The notes: a model not told the origin generated them from the sequence alone. 64,000 nt of DNA from Mangrovicoccus sp. HB161399 (GCF_013184745.1 NZ_JAATVU010000001.1:221759-285758); one strand, 5' to 3'; shown: positions 1-9,076, counted from the first letter of the stretch. Made by a program: numbers and translations.

Positions 1-960
1 GAGCGCCTCGGGCGAGATCGCGGCGCCGGGCAGCACGGTGACGGTGCGGTCGGCAATCGTGATCGCCCCCTCGCCCAGGCCGTCGAGCGCGGAAATCGCC
101 GCCTCTGCCGCCGCGGGCCAGTTGCGGTCCGGCGCGCCGAGCGCGACCCGGCAGCTGCCGGTGTCCCGTCCGTCGACCGCGGCCACCGCCGCGACGATGC
201 GGTCGAGATCGGGCCCGGATTCGGCGGCGCAGCTTTCCAGCACCACGCCAGAGCCGTCATCGGAAACCCGCAGCAGGAACGGGCTCAGCCGTTCGCGCGG
301 CTGGCGCAGGTTGACCTTGGCCTCAATGCCCTCGGGCAGGCCGGAGACGAAGCGCGCCGCCCAGCCCGCGCCCTCGGGGCCCTCGGGCGCGACGCCGTCC
401 ACGGTCACGGTGCCGGGCGTGATCTCCACCCGCACGTTGGGCAGCGCGGTCAGCGCCTTCAGCCCGGCCGCGGCGGCGCCAGTCCAACCGTCGGGCGTGG
501 CCGCCAGCGACTCGGTGACGATGTCCGAGATCTCGGCGCCGGGCATCAGCGCGCGGATGCTGCCGACCAGATCGTCGCTGCGGTCGAGCCCCACCGGGAT
601 CAGCCCGTGCAGCAGCACGCTGTCGCCGTTCCTGAGGATCTCCACCTCGTAGGTCAGCTCGGGCATGTCCTCGGGCTCGGCGACCTCCATGTGGTCGCGC
701 ACATGCGCCGGATTCGCGGTGCGCCCGGCGACGGTCAGCGCGCGGAACCGCGCCGCCTCGTCCGGGGCGGTGCCGCCCAGCACGATCTGCATCCCGTCAG
801 GCGACGCTTCCGCCCAGTCGAGGCCTTCGGCAGCCAGCGCTGCGCGGACCTCCGACCCGTTGCGGTCTTCCACGTAATCGACGGCAAGGAGGGAAATGCC
901 GTAGGCCCCTCCTGCCGCCAATCCAAGGATAACGAGCTTCGCCCAAGTCAAACCTGTCAC
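1..960 (-). CDS. OmpA-family outer membrane protein, N-terminal part (gene continues beyond the window)
   Basis: An open frame runs leftward from a GTG start at 960 off the window edge, giving 320 codons. The GTG is preceded by GGGAG at 8 nt spacing, which fixes the start. The N-terminus holds one hydrophobic segment (residues about 8-25), followed by repeats of the BON-like style with short patterns such as VLGGTAPDEA and VEITPGTVTVDG. This matches the long N-terminal region of Rhodobacterales OmpA-family proteins, which usually sit beside ubiA as here. The OmpA peptidoglycan-binding domain expected at the C-terminus lies outside the window, so the assignment rests on the N-terminal half and the neighbourhood. 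Likely role: an envelope protein anchored to peptidoglycan. Confidence 0.72.
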   Translation of the reverse strand, partial: MTGLTWAKLVILGLAAGGAYGISLLAVDYVEDRNGSEVRAALAAEGLDWAEASPDGMQIVLGGTAPDEAARFRALTVAGRTANPAHVRDHMEVAEPEDMPELTYEVEILRNGDSVLLHGLIPVGLDRSDDLVGSIRALMPGAEISDIVTESLAATPDGWTGAAAAGLKALTALPNVRVEITPGTVTVDGVAPEGPEGAGWAARFVSGLPEGIEAKVNLRQPRERLSPFLLRVSDDGSGVVLESCAAESGPDLDRIVAAVAAVDGRDTGSCRVALGAPDRNWPAAAEAAISALDGLGEGAITIADRTVTVLPGAAISPEAL

Positions 961-1027
961 GCCTGTTGCTCCCAAGACACGGAGAATACTGTTTGGCGGG
1001 CTTACTGTCTTTTTCCCCTTGCCGCAA

Positions 1028-2005
1028 TCAGAAGGCTGCGCTGACGCACAGGAAACCGGCGAAAATCAGCCCGGCATCTCTGTTTGCGCGGAACAGGGCG
1101 AGACACAGGTCATTGTCGTCGATGTCGAGACGGCGCCATTGCCAGGCCAGGTGCAGCCCCATGGCGAGCGCGCCGGTCCGCGCCAGCCAGAGCGCCGCCG
1201 GACGCCCCGCGCCCCCCAGCGCCAGCTCCACGGCGGCCAGCAGCATGACCAGCGTCGCGGCGCCGAATGCCCCCAGCCAGGCATGGGTATGCGTGCCGAA
1301 GAGCCGGGCCGTCGACTTCACCCCGATCAGGGCATCGTCCTCCCGGTCCTGATGGGCATAGATCGTGTCGTAGAAGATCGTCCAGGCGATGCCGCCGAGA
1401 TAGAGGCAGACCGCCGCCCAGGAAAGCGCGCCCTGATGCGCGGTCCAGGCCAGCAGCGCCCCCCAGTTGAAGGCGATGCCGAGGAAGACCTGCGGCCACC
1501 AGGTGAAGCGCTTGGCGAAGGGATAGACGCAGACCGGCGCCAGCGACAGGATGCCCAGCAGGATGGCGTTGAGGTTGAAGGTCAGCAGGATGCCGAAGGC
1601 GGCCAGCGCCTGGATGCACATCCAGACCGCCGCGCCCCTCACCGTCACCTGCCCCGAGGGGATCGGGCGCGACTTCGTGCGCGCCACGGAACCGTCGATA
1701 TGGCGGTCGGTGATGTCGTTCCAGGTGCAGCCCGCGCCGCGCATCAGGAAGGCGCCGATGCCGCAGCCGGCAATGATCCAGACGCCCAGCCAGCCGAGGC
1801 TTCCCGCAGCCGCGGCCGAGAGCAGCACGCCCCAGAGGCAGGGGATGTAGAGCAGCCAGGTTCCCGCCGGGCGGTCGGCGCGCGACATGCGCAGCCAGGG
1901 GCGCGACCAGGCGGGCGCGAGCCGGTCGACCCAGTTGCCCTTCACGGCGTCGGCGACCACGCCGTCGGGCGACGCGGGCTCTGGTCTCGGCAAGGTCTCG
2001 GACAT
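1028..2005 (-). CDS. ubiA: 4-hydroxybenzoate polyprenyltransferase UbiA
   Basis: 325 residues, the usual UbiA length, with about eight to nine hydrophobic segments. UbiA is an inner-membrane enzyme that transfers a polyprenyl chain to 4-hydroxybenzoate in ubiquinone synthesis. Both Asp-rich Mg/diphosphate motifs are present: NDITDRHID at residues 96-104 and D213...D220-REDD-224. The N-terminal 40 residues are a soluble, slightly extended leader. The upstream Shine-Dalgarno is weak. The gene is divergent from rsmE, with only 11 bp between the two starts, so the two promoters must overlap the coding ends. Family assignment is firm; the chain length of the prenyl donor (C50 is typical of Rhodobacterales) is not visible in sequence. 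Confidence 0.96.
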   Translation of the reverse strand: MSETLPRPEPASPDGVVADAVKGNWVDRLAPAWSRPWLRMSRADRPAGTWLLYIPCLWGVLLSAAAAGSLGWLGVWIIAGCGIGAFLMRGAGCTWNDITDRHIDGSVARTKSRPIPSGQVTVRGAAVWMCIQALAAFGILLTFNLNAILLGILSLAPVCVYPFAKRFTWWPQVFLGIAFNWGALLAWTAHQGALSWAAVCLYLGGIAWTIFYDTIYAHQDREDDALIGVKSTARLFGTHTHAWLGAFGAATLVMLLAAVELALGGAGRPAALWLARTGALAMGLHLAWQWRRLDIDDNDLCLALFRANRDAGLIFAGFLCVSAAF

Positions 2006-2016
2006 AGAAAGGCCCC

Positions 2017-2757
2017 ATGGCTATGGCAAGGATCAGGCTCTTCCTAGAGCATCCGATGGGGGCGGGGCAAACCCTGCCTCTGGGGAAGGAGCAGGCACAT
2101 TACCTTTTCGGGGTGATGCGGCTTGCCGTGGGCGACCGGCTGCCGGTCTTCAACGGCCGCGACGGCGAGTGGATGGCGGAGGTCGCCGAGGCGGGCAAGC
2201 GCGCCGGCAGCCTGGTCTGCCTGGAGCAGACGGCGCCGCTGCGGCTGCCGCCCGACCTGTGGCTGGCCTTCGCGCCGATCAAGAAGGAGCGCACCGATTT
2301 CATCGTCGAGAAGGCAGCGGAGCTGGGCGCGGCGCGGATCCTGCCGGTGCAGACCGAGTTCACCAATTCCGGCCGGGTGAACCGCGAGCGGCTGCAGGCC
2401 CATGCGGTCGAGGCCGCGGAGCAGTGCGGCGGCACCCATGTCCCGGACGTGGCCGACCTGGCGAAACTGTCCGATTTCCTGGCCGCCTGCCCGGCGGAAC
2501 GGCAGATCATGTTCTGCGACGAGACGCTGGCCGGCGCGAGCCTCCCTGCGCGGCAGGTGCTGGCGGAGGCGGGCCGCGGCTCCTGGGCAGTGCTGATCGG
2601 CCCCGAGGGCGGGTTCTCGGAGGCGGAACGCGAGCGGCTGCACGCCCTGCCCCAGGCGCATCCAGTCTCGCTCGGTCCCCGCATCCTGCGCGCCGACACC
2701 GCGGCGGTGGCGGCGCTGACCCTGTGGCAGGACGTGCTGGGCGACTGGAATGGCTGA
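2017..2757 (+). CDS. rsmE: 16S rRNA (uracil-1498-N3)-methyltransferase RsmE
   Basis: 246 residues, standard length. RsmE is a SPOUT-fold methyltransferase that modifies U1498 of 16S rRNA using S-adenosylmethionine. Signature blocks are in order: a PUA-like N-terminal domain, the VEKAAELG helix (97-104), the SAM-binding GPEGGFSEAE (195-204), and LGPRILRADTA (219-229) that completes the trefoil knot. Two in-frame ATGs lie six bases apart (2017 and 2023) and the true start could be either. The stop overlaps the next gene by 8 bp, so the downstream acetyltransferase is probably translationally coupled. Confidence 0.95.
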   Translation: MAMARIRLFLEHPMGAGQTLPLGKEQAHYLFGVMRLAVGDRLPVFNGRDGEWMAEVAEAGKRAGSLVCLEQTAPLRLPPDLWLAFAPIKKERTDFIVEKAAELGAARILPVQTEFTNSGRVNRERLQAHAVEAAEQCGGTHVPDVADLAKLSDFLAACPAERQIMFCDETLAGASLPARQVLAEAGRGSWAVLIGPEGGFSEAERERLHALPQAHPVSLGPRILRADTAAVAALTLWQDVLGDWNG

Positions 2758-3643
2758 GAGCCGCTGGGCCGCCGAGGCCGACCGCGCGGCGCTGGAGGCG
2801 CTCCTGCGGGCGCATCTCGACCGGGCGCTGTTCCCGCTCTCCAACCTGGCGCAATACGGGCTCGCCGGCGGTCCGGCGCGCCATGCCTGCCGGTTCCGCC
2901 TGACCCCGGGCCGCGGCGCAGCCGCGGTCAGCTCCGAGGGCATGGTCTTGCCGGTGGGAGACCCCGATCTGGCCGATCTGCGGCAGGTCCTGGCGGGGCG
3001 GCAGGTCTGCGGCGTGATCGCCGAGACCGCGCTGGCCCGCGCCGCGCTGGCGGCGCTGGGGCTCGCCGGGCTGCCGCTGATGATGGAGGATGACGAGCCG
3101 CATTTCGTGCTCGACCTCGCCGAGCTTGTGCTGCCCGCCTGCGACGGGCTGAGCCTGCATCCGCTGGAAGACGCGCCGCGCGATCTTGCCGTCGCCTTCC
3201 GCGCGGCCTTCGCACGCGAGGTGTTCGGCGAGACGCCGGAGGGCGCGGCGAAGCGGGCCGAGACCGATGTCGCGGGCTTCCTCGAAGCCGGGTCGCACCG
3301 GATGCTCCGCCGAGGCGGCGACTGGGTGGCGATGACCGGGTTCAACGCCGCCCTGCCGGAGATCGTCCAGATCGGCGCGGTCTACACCCCGCCCGCGCTG
3401 CGCGGACAGGGGCTGGCCCGCGCGGCGGTCGCGCTGCACCTTGCCGAGGCGCGGGATGCGGGGGCCGCCCGGGCGGTGCTCTTCGCCGCGTCGGAGCAGG
3501 CGGTGCGCGCCTACCGCGCGCTCGGCTTCCGGCAGATCGGCCAGTTCGGGCTCTTCCTCTTCGACGGCACCCGCACGGTTCCCGCGCTGGACCCCGCCGC
3601 CGCTTGGCGCCAGACTGGGGCACGCAAAGAGGAGGAGACATGA
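2750..3643 (+). CDS. GNAT-family N-acetyltransferase
   Basis: 297 residues. The C-terminal third is a GNAT fold: an acetyl-CoA-binding stretch with ALRGQGLARA around residue 220, and a final strand with RALGFRQIG typical of the family. The N-terminal half is an Ala/Leu-rich extension that I cannot assign, possibly a degenerate first GNAT-like domain. It overlaps rsmE by 8 bp, and its TGA overlaps the ATG of the next small gene, so it sits in a tight rsmE-GNAT-small-protein operon. The substrate is unknown; nothing in the neighbours names one. Confidence 0.8.
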   Translation: MAESRWAAEADRAALEALLRAHLDRALFPLSNLAQYGLAGGPARHACRFRLTPGRGAAAVSSEGMVLPVGDPDLADLRQVLAGRQVCGVIAETALARAALAALGLAGLPLMMEDDEPHFVLDLAELVLPACDGLSLHPLEDAPRDLAVAFRAAFAREVFGETPEGAAKRAETDVAGFLEAGSHRMLRRGGDWVAMTGFNAALPEIVQIGAVYTPPALRGQGLARAAVALHLAEARDAGAARAVLFAASEQAVRAYRALGFRQIGQFGLFLFDGTRTVPALDPAAAWRQTGARKEEET

Positions 3644-3921
3644 TGCGCTATTCCGTGGTCGTCACCGCGCCCGGCCTGTCGGCCGAGGATCTCGCGGTCC
3701 AGGCAGGCGCCGCCCTGTCCACGCTGCAGCCCGAGGAACAGGAGCTTGTGCAGTCCTCCGACGTGACGGGGATGACCAGCCGCGAAGCGGTTGCCGTCTT
3801 CGTGATCACTGTCGCCGCGAATGTCAGCTCGGCCTTCATCGTCGGGGCCGTCGCCAATGCCCTCGCCACGCCGGACCCGGTCGTCGAGGTCGAGGAACTT
3901 CCGGAGGAAGAGGCTGAATGA
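3640..3921 (+). CDS. Small conserved-type membrane protein, function unknown
   Basis: 93 residues starting MMRYSVV. The ATG at 3640 overlaps the acetyltransferase stop (ATGA) and has a strong GAGGAG just upstream, which decides the start over an in-frame ATG at 3604. Residues about 50-72 form one hydrophobic segment, flanked by a soluble N-terminal domain of about 45 residues and a very acidic C-terminal tail (VEVEELPEEEAE). I do not recognise a family. Translational coupling to the acetyltransferase suggests a joint transcript with rsmE. Confidence 0.62.
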   Translation: MMRYSVVVTAPGLSAEDLAVQAGAALSTLQPEEQELVQSSDVTGMTSREAVAVFVITVAANVSSAFIVGAVANALATPDPVVEVEELPEEEAE

Positions 3922-3967
3922 CCCCCTGCCTGCACAGCGGCAGCCACGGCACCCGGCCCGTCGCCGC

Positions 3968-4474
3968 ATGTCGCTGATCCGTCCCGAAATCCGCGCCGGG
4001 ATGTGGCGCGGGCGCGAAATGCTGTCCGGCGCCGGAACCGCGCTGTTCGGGCTCTGGATGGTGCTGTCGACCTTCGGCGTGACTCGCTGGCTGGGCTGGG
4101 CGGTCCTGATGGCCGGGATCGGCCTGGCCTTCGCCGGCTGGCAGCGGATGCGCCTGCGCCCGAAGGAGGCCGGGCTGGGCCTGGTCGAGGCCGACGAGGG
4201 GCGGATCACCTATTGGGGCCCGCTCGACGGCGGCAGCGTCGAGCGCGACCTGCTGACCGGCGTGGCGATCGACCTGGGCTCCTATCCGGCGGTCTGGATC
4301 CTGTCGCAGCAGGGCGGCCCGGACCTGCACATTCCCGTGACCGCCGGCGGGCAGGACGCGCTGCTGGACACGCTCAACAGCCTGCCCGGCCTGACCGCCT
4401 CCCGGCTGATCGCGGCCCGCTCCCGCGAGGGCGGCGGGCGGCACCGGCTCTGGTCCGCCAACCGGATCGGTTGA
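3968..4474 (+). CDS. Small inner-membrane protein with two membrane segments, function unknown
   Basis: 168 residues from ATG 3968 (MSLIRPEIRAG). Two hydrophobic helices follow, at residues about 22-37 and 40-57, then a soluble domain of about 110 residues with alternating beta-like strands (GRITYWGPLDGG, AVWILSQQGGPDL). The layout, a membrane hairpin followed by a small PH-like beta domain, is a common bacterial architecture, but I cannot name a family. An upstream extension is open to 3821, but it overlaps the preceding gene and reads as low-complexity Arg/Ser, so I reject it. It may share the rsmE transcript; the gap from the preceding gene is 46 bp. Confidence 0.6.
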   Translation: MSLIRPEIRAGMWRGREMLSGAGTALFGLWMVLSTFGVTRWLGWAVLMAGIGLAFAGWQRMRLRPKEAGLGLVEADEGRITYWGPLDGGSVERDLLTGVAIDLGSYPAVWILSQQGGPDLHIPVTAGGQDALLDTLNSLPGLTASRLIAARSREGGGRHRLWSANRIG

Positions 4475-4536
4475 CAGCGCCGCCGCTTCGCAGCAGGTGT
4501 CAGGGAACGTTCGCACGAATTCCAGGAAAGTAGCCG

Positions 4537-5907
4537 ATGTCCATTCCCCAAAGCGGTGGCGGTCCGATCGAGAGCATGGATCAGCTGGCCGCGTATCTCG
4601 AATCCGGCTGCAAGCCCAAGGAAGATTGGCGCATCGGCACGGAGCACGAGAAATTCGGCTATTGCCGCGACACGCTGAACCCGCTGCCCTATGACGGCCC
4701 GCGCTCGATCAAGGCGATTCTCGAAGGGCTGCGCGACCGCTACGGCTGGGACCCGGTCGAGGAAGGCGGCAACATCATCGGCCTGACCAAGGACGGCGCC
4801 AATGTCAGCCTCGAGCCCGGCGGGCAACTGGAGCTGTCGGGCGCGCCGCTGGTCTCGATCCACGAGACCTGCGACGAGGTCAACGAGCACCTGCGCGAAG
4901 TCCAGACCGTCGCCGACGAAATGGGCGCGGGCTTCATCGGCCTCGGCGCGGCGCCGATCTGGACGCAGGACCAGATGCCGATGATGCCGAAGGGCCGGTA
5001 TCGCCTGATGACCGACTACATGCAGACGGTCGGCAATCTCGGGCTGCAGATGATGTACCGGACCTGCACCGTGCAGGTGAACCTGGACTTCGGTTCCGAG
5101 GCCGACATGGTGCAGAAGCTGCGCGTCGCGCTGGCGCTGCAGCCGGTCGCCACGGCGCTGTTCGCCAACTCGCCCTTCCTCGAGGGGAAGAAGAACGGCC
5201 ACAAGTCCTGGCGCTCGCGGATCTGGCGCGACCTCGACCCCGACCGCACCGGAATGCTGCCCTTCGTCTTCGAGGACGGCTTCGGCTTCGAAGCCTGGGT
5301 GGACTACGCGCTCGACGTGCCGATGTACTTCGTCTACCGCGACGGGAAATACATCAACGCGCTGGGACAGTCGTTCCGCGACTTCCTCAAGGGCCAGCTG
5401 CCCGCCCTGCCCGGCGAGGTGCCGACGCTGTCGGACTGGGCGGACCACCTGACGACGATCTTCCCCGAGGCGCGGATGAAGAAGTTCATCGAGATGCGCG
5501 GCGCCGACGGCGGCCCGTGGCGGCGGCTCTGCGCCCTGCCCGCGCTGTGGGTCGGGCTGCTCTACGACCAGTCCGCGCTGGATGCTGCGTGGGACCTGGC
5601 GAAGGGCTTCACCGCGGAAGAGCGCGACGCCTGGCGCGTGGCCGCCTCGGTCGACGGGCTGCAGGCCGAGGTCGGCGGGCGCAAGATGCATGACATCGCC
5701 CGCGAGGTGGTGGCGATCGCCGAGTCGGGGCTGAAGGCGCGCGGCATCACCGGCGCGGGCGGCATGGTGCCGGACGAGACCCATTTCCTCAACGCGCTGA
5801 AGGAAAGCCTCGAAACCGGCGAGACCCCGGCAGACGAGCTGCTGCGCCGCTATGACACCGACTGGCAGGGCGATCTGACCCGGATCTACCGCGACTATTC
5901 CTACTGA
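4537..5907 (+). CDS. gshA: Glutamate-cysteine ligase, plant/alphaproteobacterial type
   Basis: 456 residues. It makes gamma-glutamylcysteine, the first and rate-limiting step of glutathione synthesis, in the cytoplasm. The sequence fits the GCS2/plant-like class (EHEKFGYCRDTL near residue 40, GGQLELSGAP near 95, YMQTVGNLGLQMMYRTCTVQVN near 165-185), not the enterobacterial GshA class. The plant-like class is usual for alphaproteobacteria. The second enzyme of the pathway, gshB, lies in this window at 30.6-31.5 kb but is not linked. Two hairpins follow the stop, between this gene and the convergent moaE. Confidence 0.96.
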   Translation: MSIPQSGGGPIESMDQLAAYLESGCKPKEDWRIGTEHEKFGYCRDTLNPLPYDGPRSIKAILEGLRDRYGWDPVEEGGNIIGLTKDGANVSLEPGGQLELSGAPLVSIHETCDEVNEHLREVQTVADEMGAGFIGLGAAPIWTQDQMPMMPKGRYRLMTDYMQTVGNLGLQMMYRTCTVQVNLDFGSEADMVQKLRVALALQPVATALFANSPFLEGKKNGHKSWRSRIWRDLDPDRTGMLPFVFEDGFGFEAWVDYALDVPMYFVYRDGKYINALGQSFRDFLKGQLPALPGEVPTLSDWADHLTTIFPEARMKKFIEMRGADGGPWRRLCALPALWVGLLYDQSALDAAWDLAKGFTAEERDAWRVAASVDGLQAEVGGRKMHDIAREVVAIAESGLKARGITGAGGMVPDETHFLNALKESLETGETPADELLRRYDTDWQGDLTRIYRDYSY

Positions 5908-5923
5908 GGCCTGATCCAGCGGA

Positions 5924-5972
5924 CACGCGCCCTGCGCGTGACACGGTCATTGCCGCGCCCTGCGGGCGCGGC
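5924..5972. terminator. Two tandem hairpins between convergent gshA and moaE
   Basis: CACGCGC at 5924-5930 pairs with GCGCGTG at 5934-5940, and GCCGCGCCC at 5952-5960 pairs with GGGCGCGGC at 5964-5972. Each has a 3-nt loop and a perfect stem. They lie between two converging genes and have no T-run, so they look like a bidirectional transcription stop or an mRNA 3' stabiliser. Confidence 0.6.
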
Positions 5973-5997
5973 GCCTGCCCCTGGCGGGCGGGACGCG

Positions 5998-6456
5998 CTA
6001 GTCCTGGCCCGGCGACCAGCGGCCGAGCGCAGCCTCGTCCTCGTCCCTCGCCTCGACCCATGCAGCATCCTGCGGGCCGATTTCCTTCTTCCAGAAGGGC
6101 GCGCGGGACTTGAGGTAGTCCATCAGGAACTCCGCCGCCTCGAAGGCGGCCACGCGGTGGCGCGAGGCGGTGGCGACCATCATGATCGGCGCACCGATTT
6201 CCAGCCGCCCGTGACGGTGGATCACCAGCGCTGCCGCCAGATCCCAGCGGGTCCTGGCCTCGTCGACGATAGCCGCGATCGCGCGTTCGGTCATGCCCGG
6301 ATAGTGCTCGATTTCCATCGCGACCATGCCGCCCGCGTCGCGGTCGCGCACCACCCCGGTGAAGCTGACCACCGCCCCGGCGTTTTCCAGCCCTGCGGAA
6401 AACGCGTTCAGCTCGGCTCCGGCATCGAAGCGCTGGCTCTGGACGCGGACGCTCAT
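5998..6456 (-). CDS. moaE: Molybdopterin synthase catalytic subunit MoaE
   Basis: 152 residues, the usual size. MoaE binds two MoaD subunits and inserts their C-terminal thiocarboxylate sulfur into precursor Z to give molybdopterin. Family features are present: RHGRL at 81-85, ATASRHR at 96-101, and the catalytic lysines in LKSRAPFWKKE (K116, K123/K124). The ATG overlaps the moaD stop (ATGA), so the two subunits are translationally coupled, which suits their stoichiometric complex. Confidence 0.96.
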   Translation of the reverse strand: MSVRVQSQRFDAGAELNAFSAGLENAGAVVSFTGVVRDRDAGGMVAMEIEHYPGMTERAIAAIVDEARTRWDLAAALVIHRHGRLEIGAPIMMVATASRHRVAAFEAAEFLMDYLKSRAPFWKKEIGPQDAAWVEARDEDEAALGRWSPGQD

Positions 6457-6701
6457 CCGCCCGTCATCGGCGGGAAGAAGGCGACCTCGCGCGCTCCCGC
6501 GAGGCTGGCGCCGAAATCGGTCAGCTCCTGGTCGATGGCAACCCGCAGCGCGGAGAGGTCCTCGAAGGCGGCGGCATAGCGCGGCTCGCGCGCGCGGAGC
6601 TCCTCGACCAGATCCAGCACCGTCGCGGCAGAGGTCTCCACCTGCTCGCGCGGCAAGCCGATGCGCTCGCGCACCCAGGCGAAATAGAGGCAGTCGATCA
6701 T
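6453..6701 (-). CDS. moaD: Molybdopterin synthase sulfur-carrier subunit MoaD
   Basis: 82 residues with the ubiquitin-like MoaD/ThiS fold and the obligatory C-terminal Gly-Gly (ending PPMTGG), which is thiocarboxylated by MoeB. The start ATG at 6701 overlaps the pgsA stop by 4 bp, and its own stop overlaps the moaE start by 3 bp. The order pgsA-moaD-moaE is a frequent Rhodobacterales arrangement and implies one transcript. Confidence 0.95.
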   Translation of the reverse strand: MIDCLYFAWVRERIGLPREQVETSAATVLDLVEELRAREPRYAAAFEDLSALRVAIDQELTDFGASLAGAREVAFFPPMTGG

Positions 6702-7264
6702 GGCAGCGGCTCCTCCCGCAGATAGGGCAGCGCCTTCCACAGGTAGTCCCAGCCGGTCACCAGCGTCAGCAGGCCCGCAATCCACAGAAGCCCGGTGCCG
6801 AGGAATTCGACCAGCCCGCCATGCAGCGCGCCCGCCGCCAGCAGGATCGCGATGGCGACCATCTGCACCGTCGTCTTCCACTTGGCGAGCTTGGTCACCG
6901 CCAGCTTGGACGCGTCCTTGCCGAGGAATTCGCGCAGGCCCGAAACGAAGACCTCGCGCAGGAAGATCGTCGTGGCGGGCACGATCAGCCAGGGGTCCAT
7001 GCCGGAGGTGCCGAAGATCACCGCCAGCGCGATCACCACCATCGCCTTGTCGGCGATCGGATCGAGCATCGCGCCGAAGCGGCTCTGCAGCCCCCAGGCG
7101 CGCGCGATCCAGCCGTCGAGGAAATCCGTCAGCGAGGCGCCGACGAACAGCCCGAAGGCGATCCAGTCCGCCAGCGGACGCGGCAGGAAGGCGAAGGCCA
7201 GCGCCGCGCCGGGGGCCGCGATCAGCCGGAGCACGGTCAGGATATTGGGCAGGGTCCATCTCAT
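6698..7264 (-). CDS. pgsA: CDP-diacylglycerol-glycerol-3-phosphate 3-phosphatidyltransferase PgsA
   Basis: 188 residues, an inner-membrane enzyme that makes phosphatidylglycerophosphate, the precursor of phosphatidylglycerol and cardiolipin. The CDP-alcohol phosphotransferase signature DG-x2-AR-x8-G-x3-D-x3-D is complete: D50 G51, A54 R55, G64, D68, D72. Four or more hydrophobic helices surround it. It opens the leftward pgsA-moaD-moaE operon; the region to the divergent sulfotransferase gene (7265-7366) must hold both promoters. Confidence 0.95.
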   Translation of the reverse strand: MRWTLPNILTVLRLIAAPGAALAFAFLPRPLADWIAFGLFVGASLTDFLDGWIARAWGLQSRFGAMLDPIADKAMVVIALAVIFGTSGMDPWLIVPATTIFLREVFVSGLREFLGKDASKLAVTKLAKWKTTVQMVAIAILLAAGALHGGLVEFLGTGLLWIAGLLTLVTGWDYLWKALPYLREEPLP

Positions 7265-7366
7265 GGCTCTCTCCTAGCGCGCGGCGCGGGACAGGGAAAG
7301 GGCACATCGGTTCACCATGCCTTAGACCTTTGCGCCTAGCACCGGACGGGAGAGGAGGATCGGCGC

Positions 7367-9076
7367 ATGGCAGCAGCGGCAGAAACGGTGGACAGCGTGC
7401 TCCGCAGGGCCAGGGGCCTGGCCAGGGGCGGAGATGCGGGCAAGGCGGCAGCGCTCTATCTCGACCTGCTGGCGCGCTATCCCGGCAACCGCAAGGCAAG
7501 GGCGGGACTCGACGCCGTGACCCGGATCGCACCCGACTTGCGCGGCCAGGTCTCCGCCGGTATCGGCGCCGTGCGGCAGATGCTCCGCGCCGGGCGGCAG
7601 GCCGAGGCGCTCGGCGCCGCGCAGTCGATGCTGGCGCGGGCGCCGCAGCTGCCGGTGCTGCACACGCTGATGGCCGAGGCGCTGGTTGCGGCGGGGGAGC
7701 CCGACGCGGCCTGCGCGCATCTGATGACCGCGCACCGGCTGTCGCCGGAGAATCCCGACACGGCGATGAACCTGGCGCGCATGCTGATGGATCTGGGGCG
7801 CCCCGCCGAGGTTGCCGCGCTGGCCGCGTCGGTGCTGGAGCGTGATCCCGGCAACCTTCTGGCGCTGACGCTCAGGGGCAACGCGCTGACGCTGCTCGGC
7901 GAGGGCGCGGAGGCGCTCGGCTGCCTCGACCGCGTGCTGGCGGCGGAGCCGGAGAATGCCGCGGTGCTGGCCGACCGGTCGGGCCTGCTCTTCGCCGCGG
8001 GCGAGAAGGAGCGCGCCGCCGAGGACATCGCCTGTGCGCTGCAGTTCGACCCGGACCGGCCGCGCTTCCTCTATCTCGCCTGCATCGAGCAGCGTCTGCC
8101 CCCTGAAGATCCTGTCCTGGCGCGGATCGAGGCGGCGCTGGCCGCGCCCGGACTCAGCCTCCAGGACGAGGCGCTGCTCGCCTTCGCGCTCGGCAAGCAG
8201 CGGCATGACCAGGGCAGGCGCGCCGAAGCCTTCGCGCTCTGGTCCCGCGGCAATGCTGCGCGCAAGGCCGAAATGGGCTACGACCTGTCCCAGGACGCAG
8301 CGGAGTTCGCCGCGATGGCAGCGCTGGCCCGGGCGGGATTCCCCCGGATCGGCCCGCCGCCCCTGCCCGGCCGCCGCCCGGTCTTCGTCACCGGCCTGCC
8401 GCGCTCCGGCACGACGCTGGCCGAGCAGATCCTCGCCAGCCATCCGCAGGTCCATGGCGCGGGCGAGCGCGACGCGCTGGCCGCCGCGGTCCACATGGAA
8501 GGCCCGCCCGCCGGGCCGCCGGATGCCGCGCGGCTCCTGCGCATCCGCGCCGCCTATCTCGATGCGCTGGCCGCCTCGACGCCCGACACTGCCTTCGTCA
8601 CCGACAAGATGCCCAGCAACTTCCTCTACATCCCCTGGATCCTTGCGGCCTTCCCCGAGGCGAAGGTGATCCACCTGCACCGCGACCCGGTGGCGACCTG
8701 CTGGTCGAATTTCCGCAATCTCTTTCCGCAGGGCGGAAAAGGCACGGGCTTCGGCCATGACCTGCGCGATCTGGCGGGCTATCACCGGCTCTATCGCGGG
8801 CTGATCTCGGAATGGGACCAGCTCTATCCCGGCCGCATCTTCCATCTCCGCTACGAAACCCTCTGCGCCGACCAGCGCGGCGAGACGGAGCGGCTGCTCG
8901 CGCATCTCGGCCTGCCCTGGAACGAGGGCTGCATGCGCTTCCACGAAACCGGCCGCACCGTCACGACCGCGTCGGCCGCGCAGGTGCGCCGGCCGCTCTA
9001 CCAGGGCAGCTCGGAAAGCTGGCGCGCCTACGAACCCTGGCTGGGCCCGCTGCTCGACGGCCTGTCCCGGGAGTGA
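7367..9076 (+). CDS. TPR-repeat sulfotransferase
   Basis: 569 residues in two parts. Residues about 10-300 are tetratricopeptide repeats (Ala/Leu-rich 34-residue helical pairs). Residues about 330-569 are a sulfotransferase domain: the 5'-phosphosulfate-binding loop TGLPRSGTT is near residue 340, and the 3'-phosphate-binding VIHLHRDPVATCWSNF near 435. The family transfers sulfuryl groups from PAPS; bacterial TPR-sulfotransferases modify glycans, lipids or proteins, and the acceptor cannot be read from sequence. No signal peptide is seen, so it is probably cytoplasmic. It stands alone, followed by about 1 kb without genes. The nearby EPS locus at 15-26 kb is a possible source of acceptor, but that is only inference. 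Confidence 0.85.
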   Translation: MAAAAETVDSVLRRARGLARGGDAGKAAALYLDLLARYPGNRKARAGLDAVTRIAPDLRGQVSAGIGAVRQMLRAGRQAEALGAAQSMLARAPQLPVLHTLMAEALVAAGEPDAACAHLMTAHRLSPENPDTAMNLARMLMDLGRPAEVAALAASVLERDPGNLLALTLRGNALTLLGEGAEALGCLDRVLAAEPENAAVLADRSGLLFAAGEKERAAEDIACALQFDPDRPRFLYLACIEQRLPPEDPVLARIEAALAAPGLSLQDEALLAFALGKQRHDQGRRAEAFALWSRGNAARKAEMGYDLSQDAAEFAAMAALARAGFPRIGPPPLPGRRPVFVTGLPRSGTTLAEQILASHPQVHGAGERDALAAAVHMEGPPAGPPDAARLLRIRAAYLDALAASTPDTAFVTDKMPSNFLYIPWILAAFPEAKVIHLHRDPVATCWSNFRNLFPQGGKGTGFGHDLRDLAGYHRLYRGLISEWDQLYPGRIFHLRYETLCADQRGETERLLAHLGLPWNEGCMRFHETGRTVTTASAAQVRRPLYQGSSESWRAYEPWLGPLLDGLSRE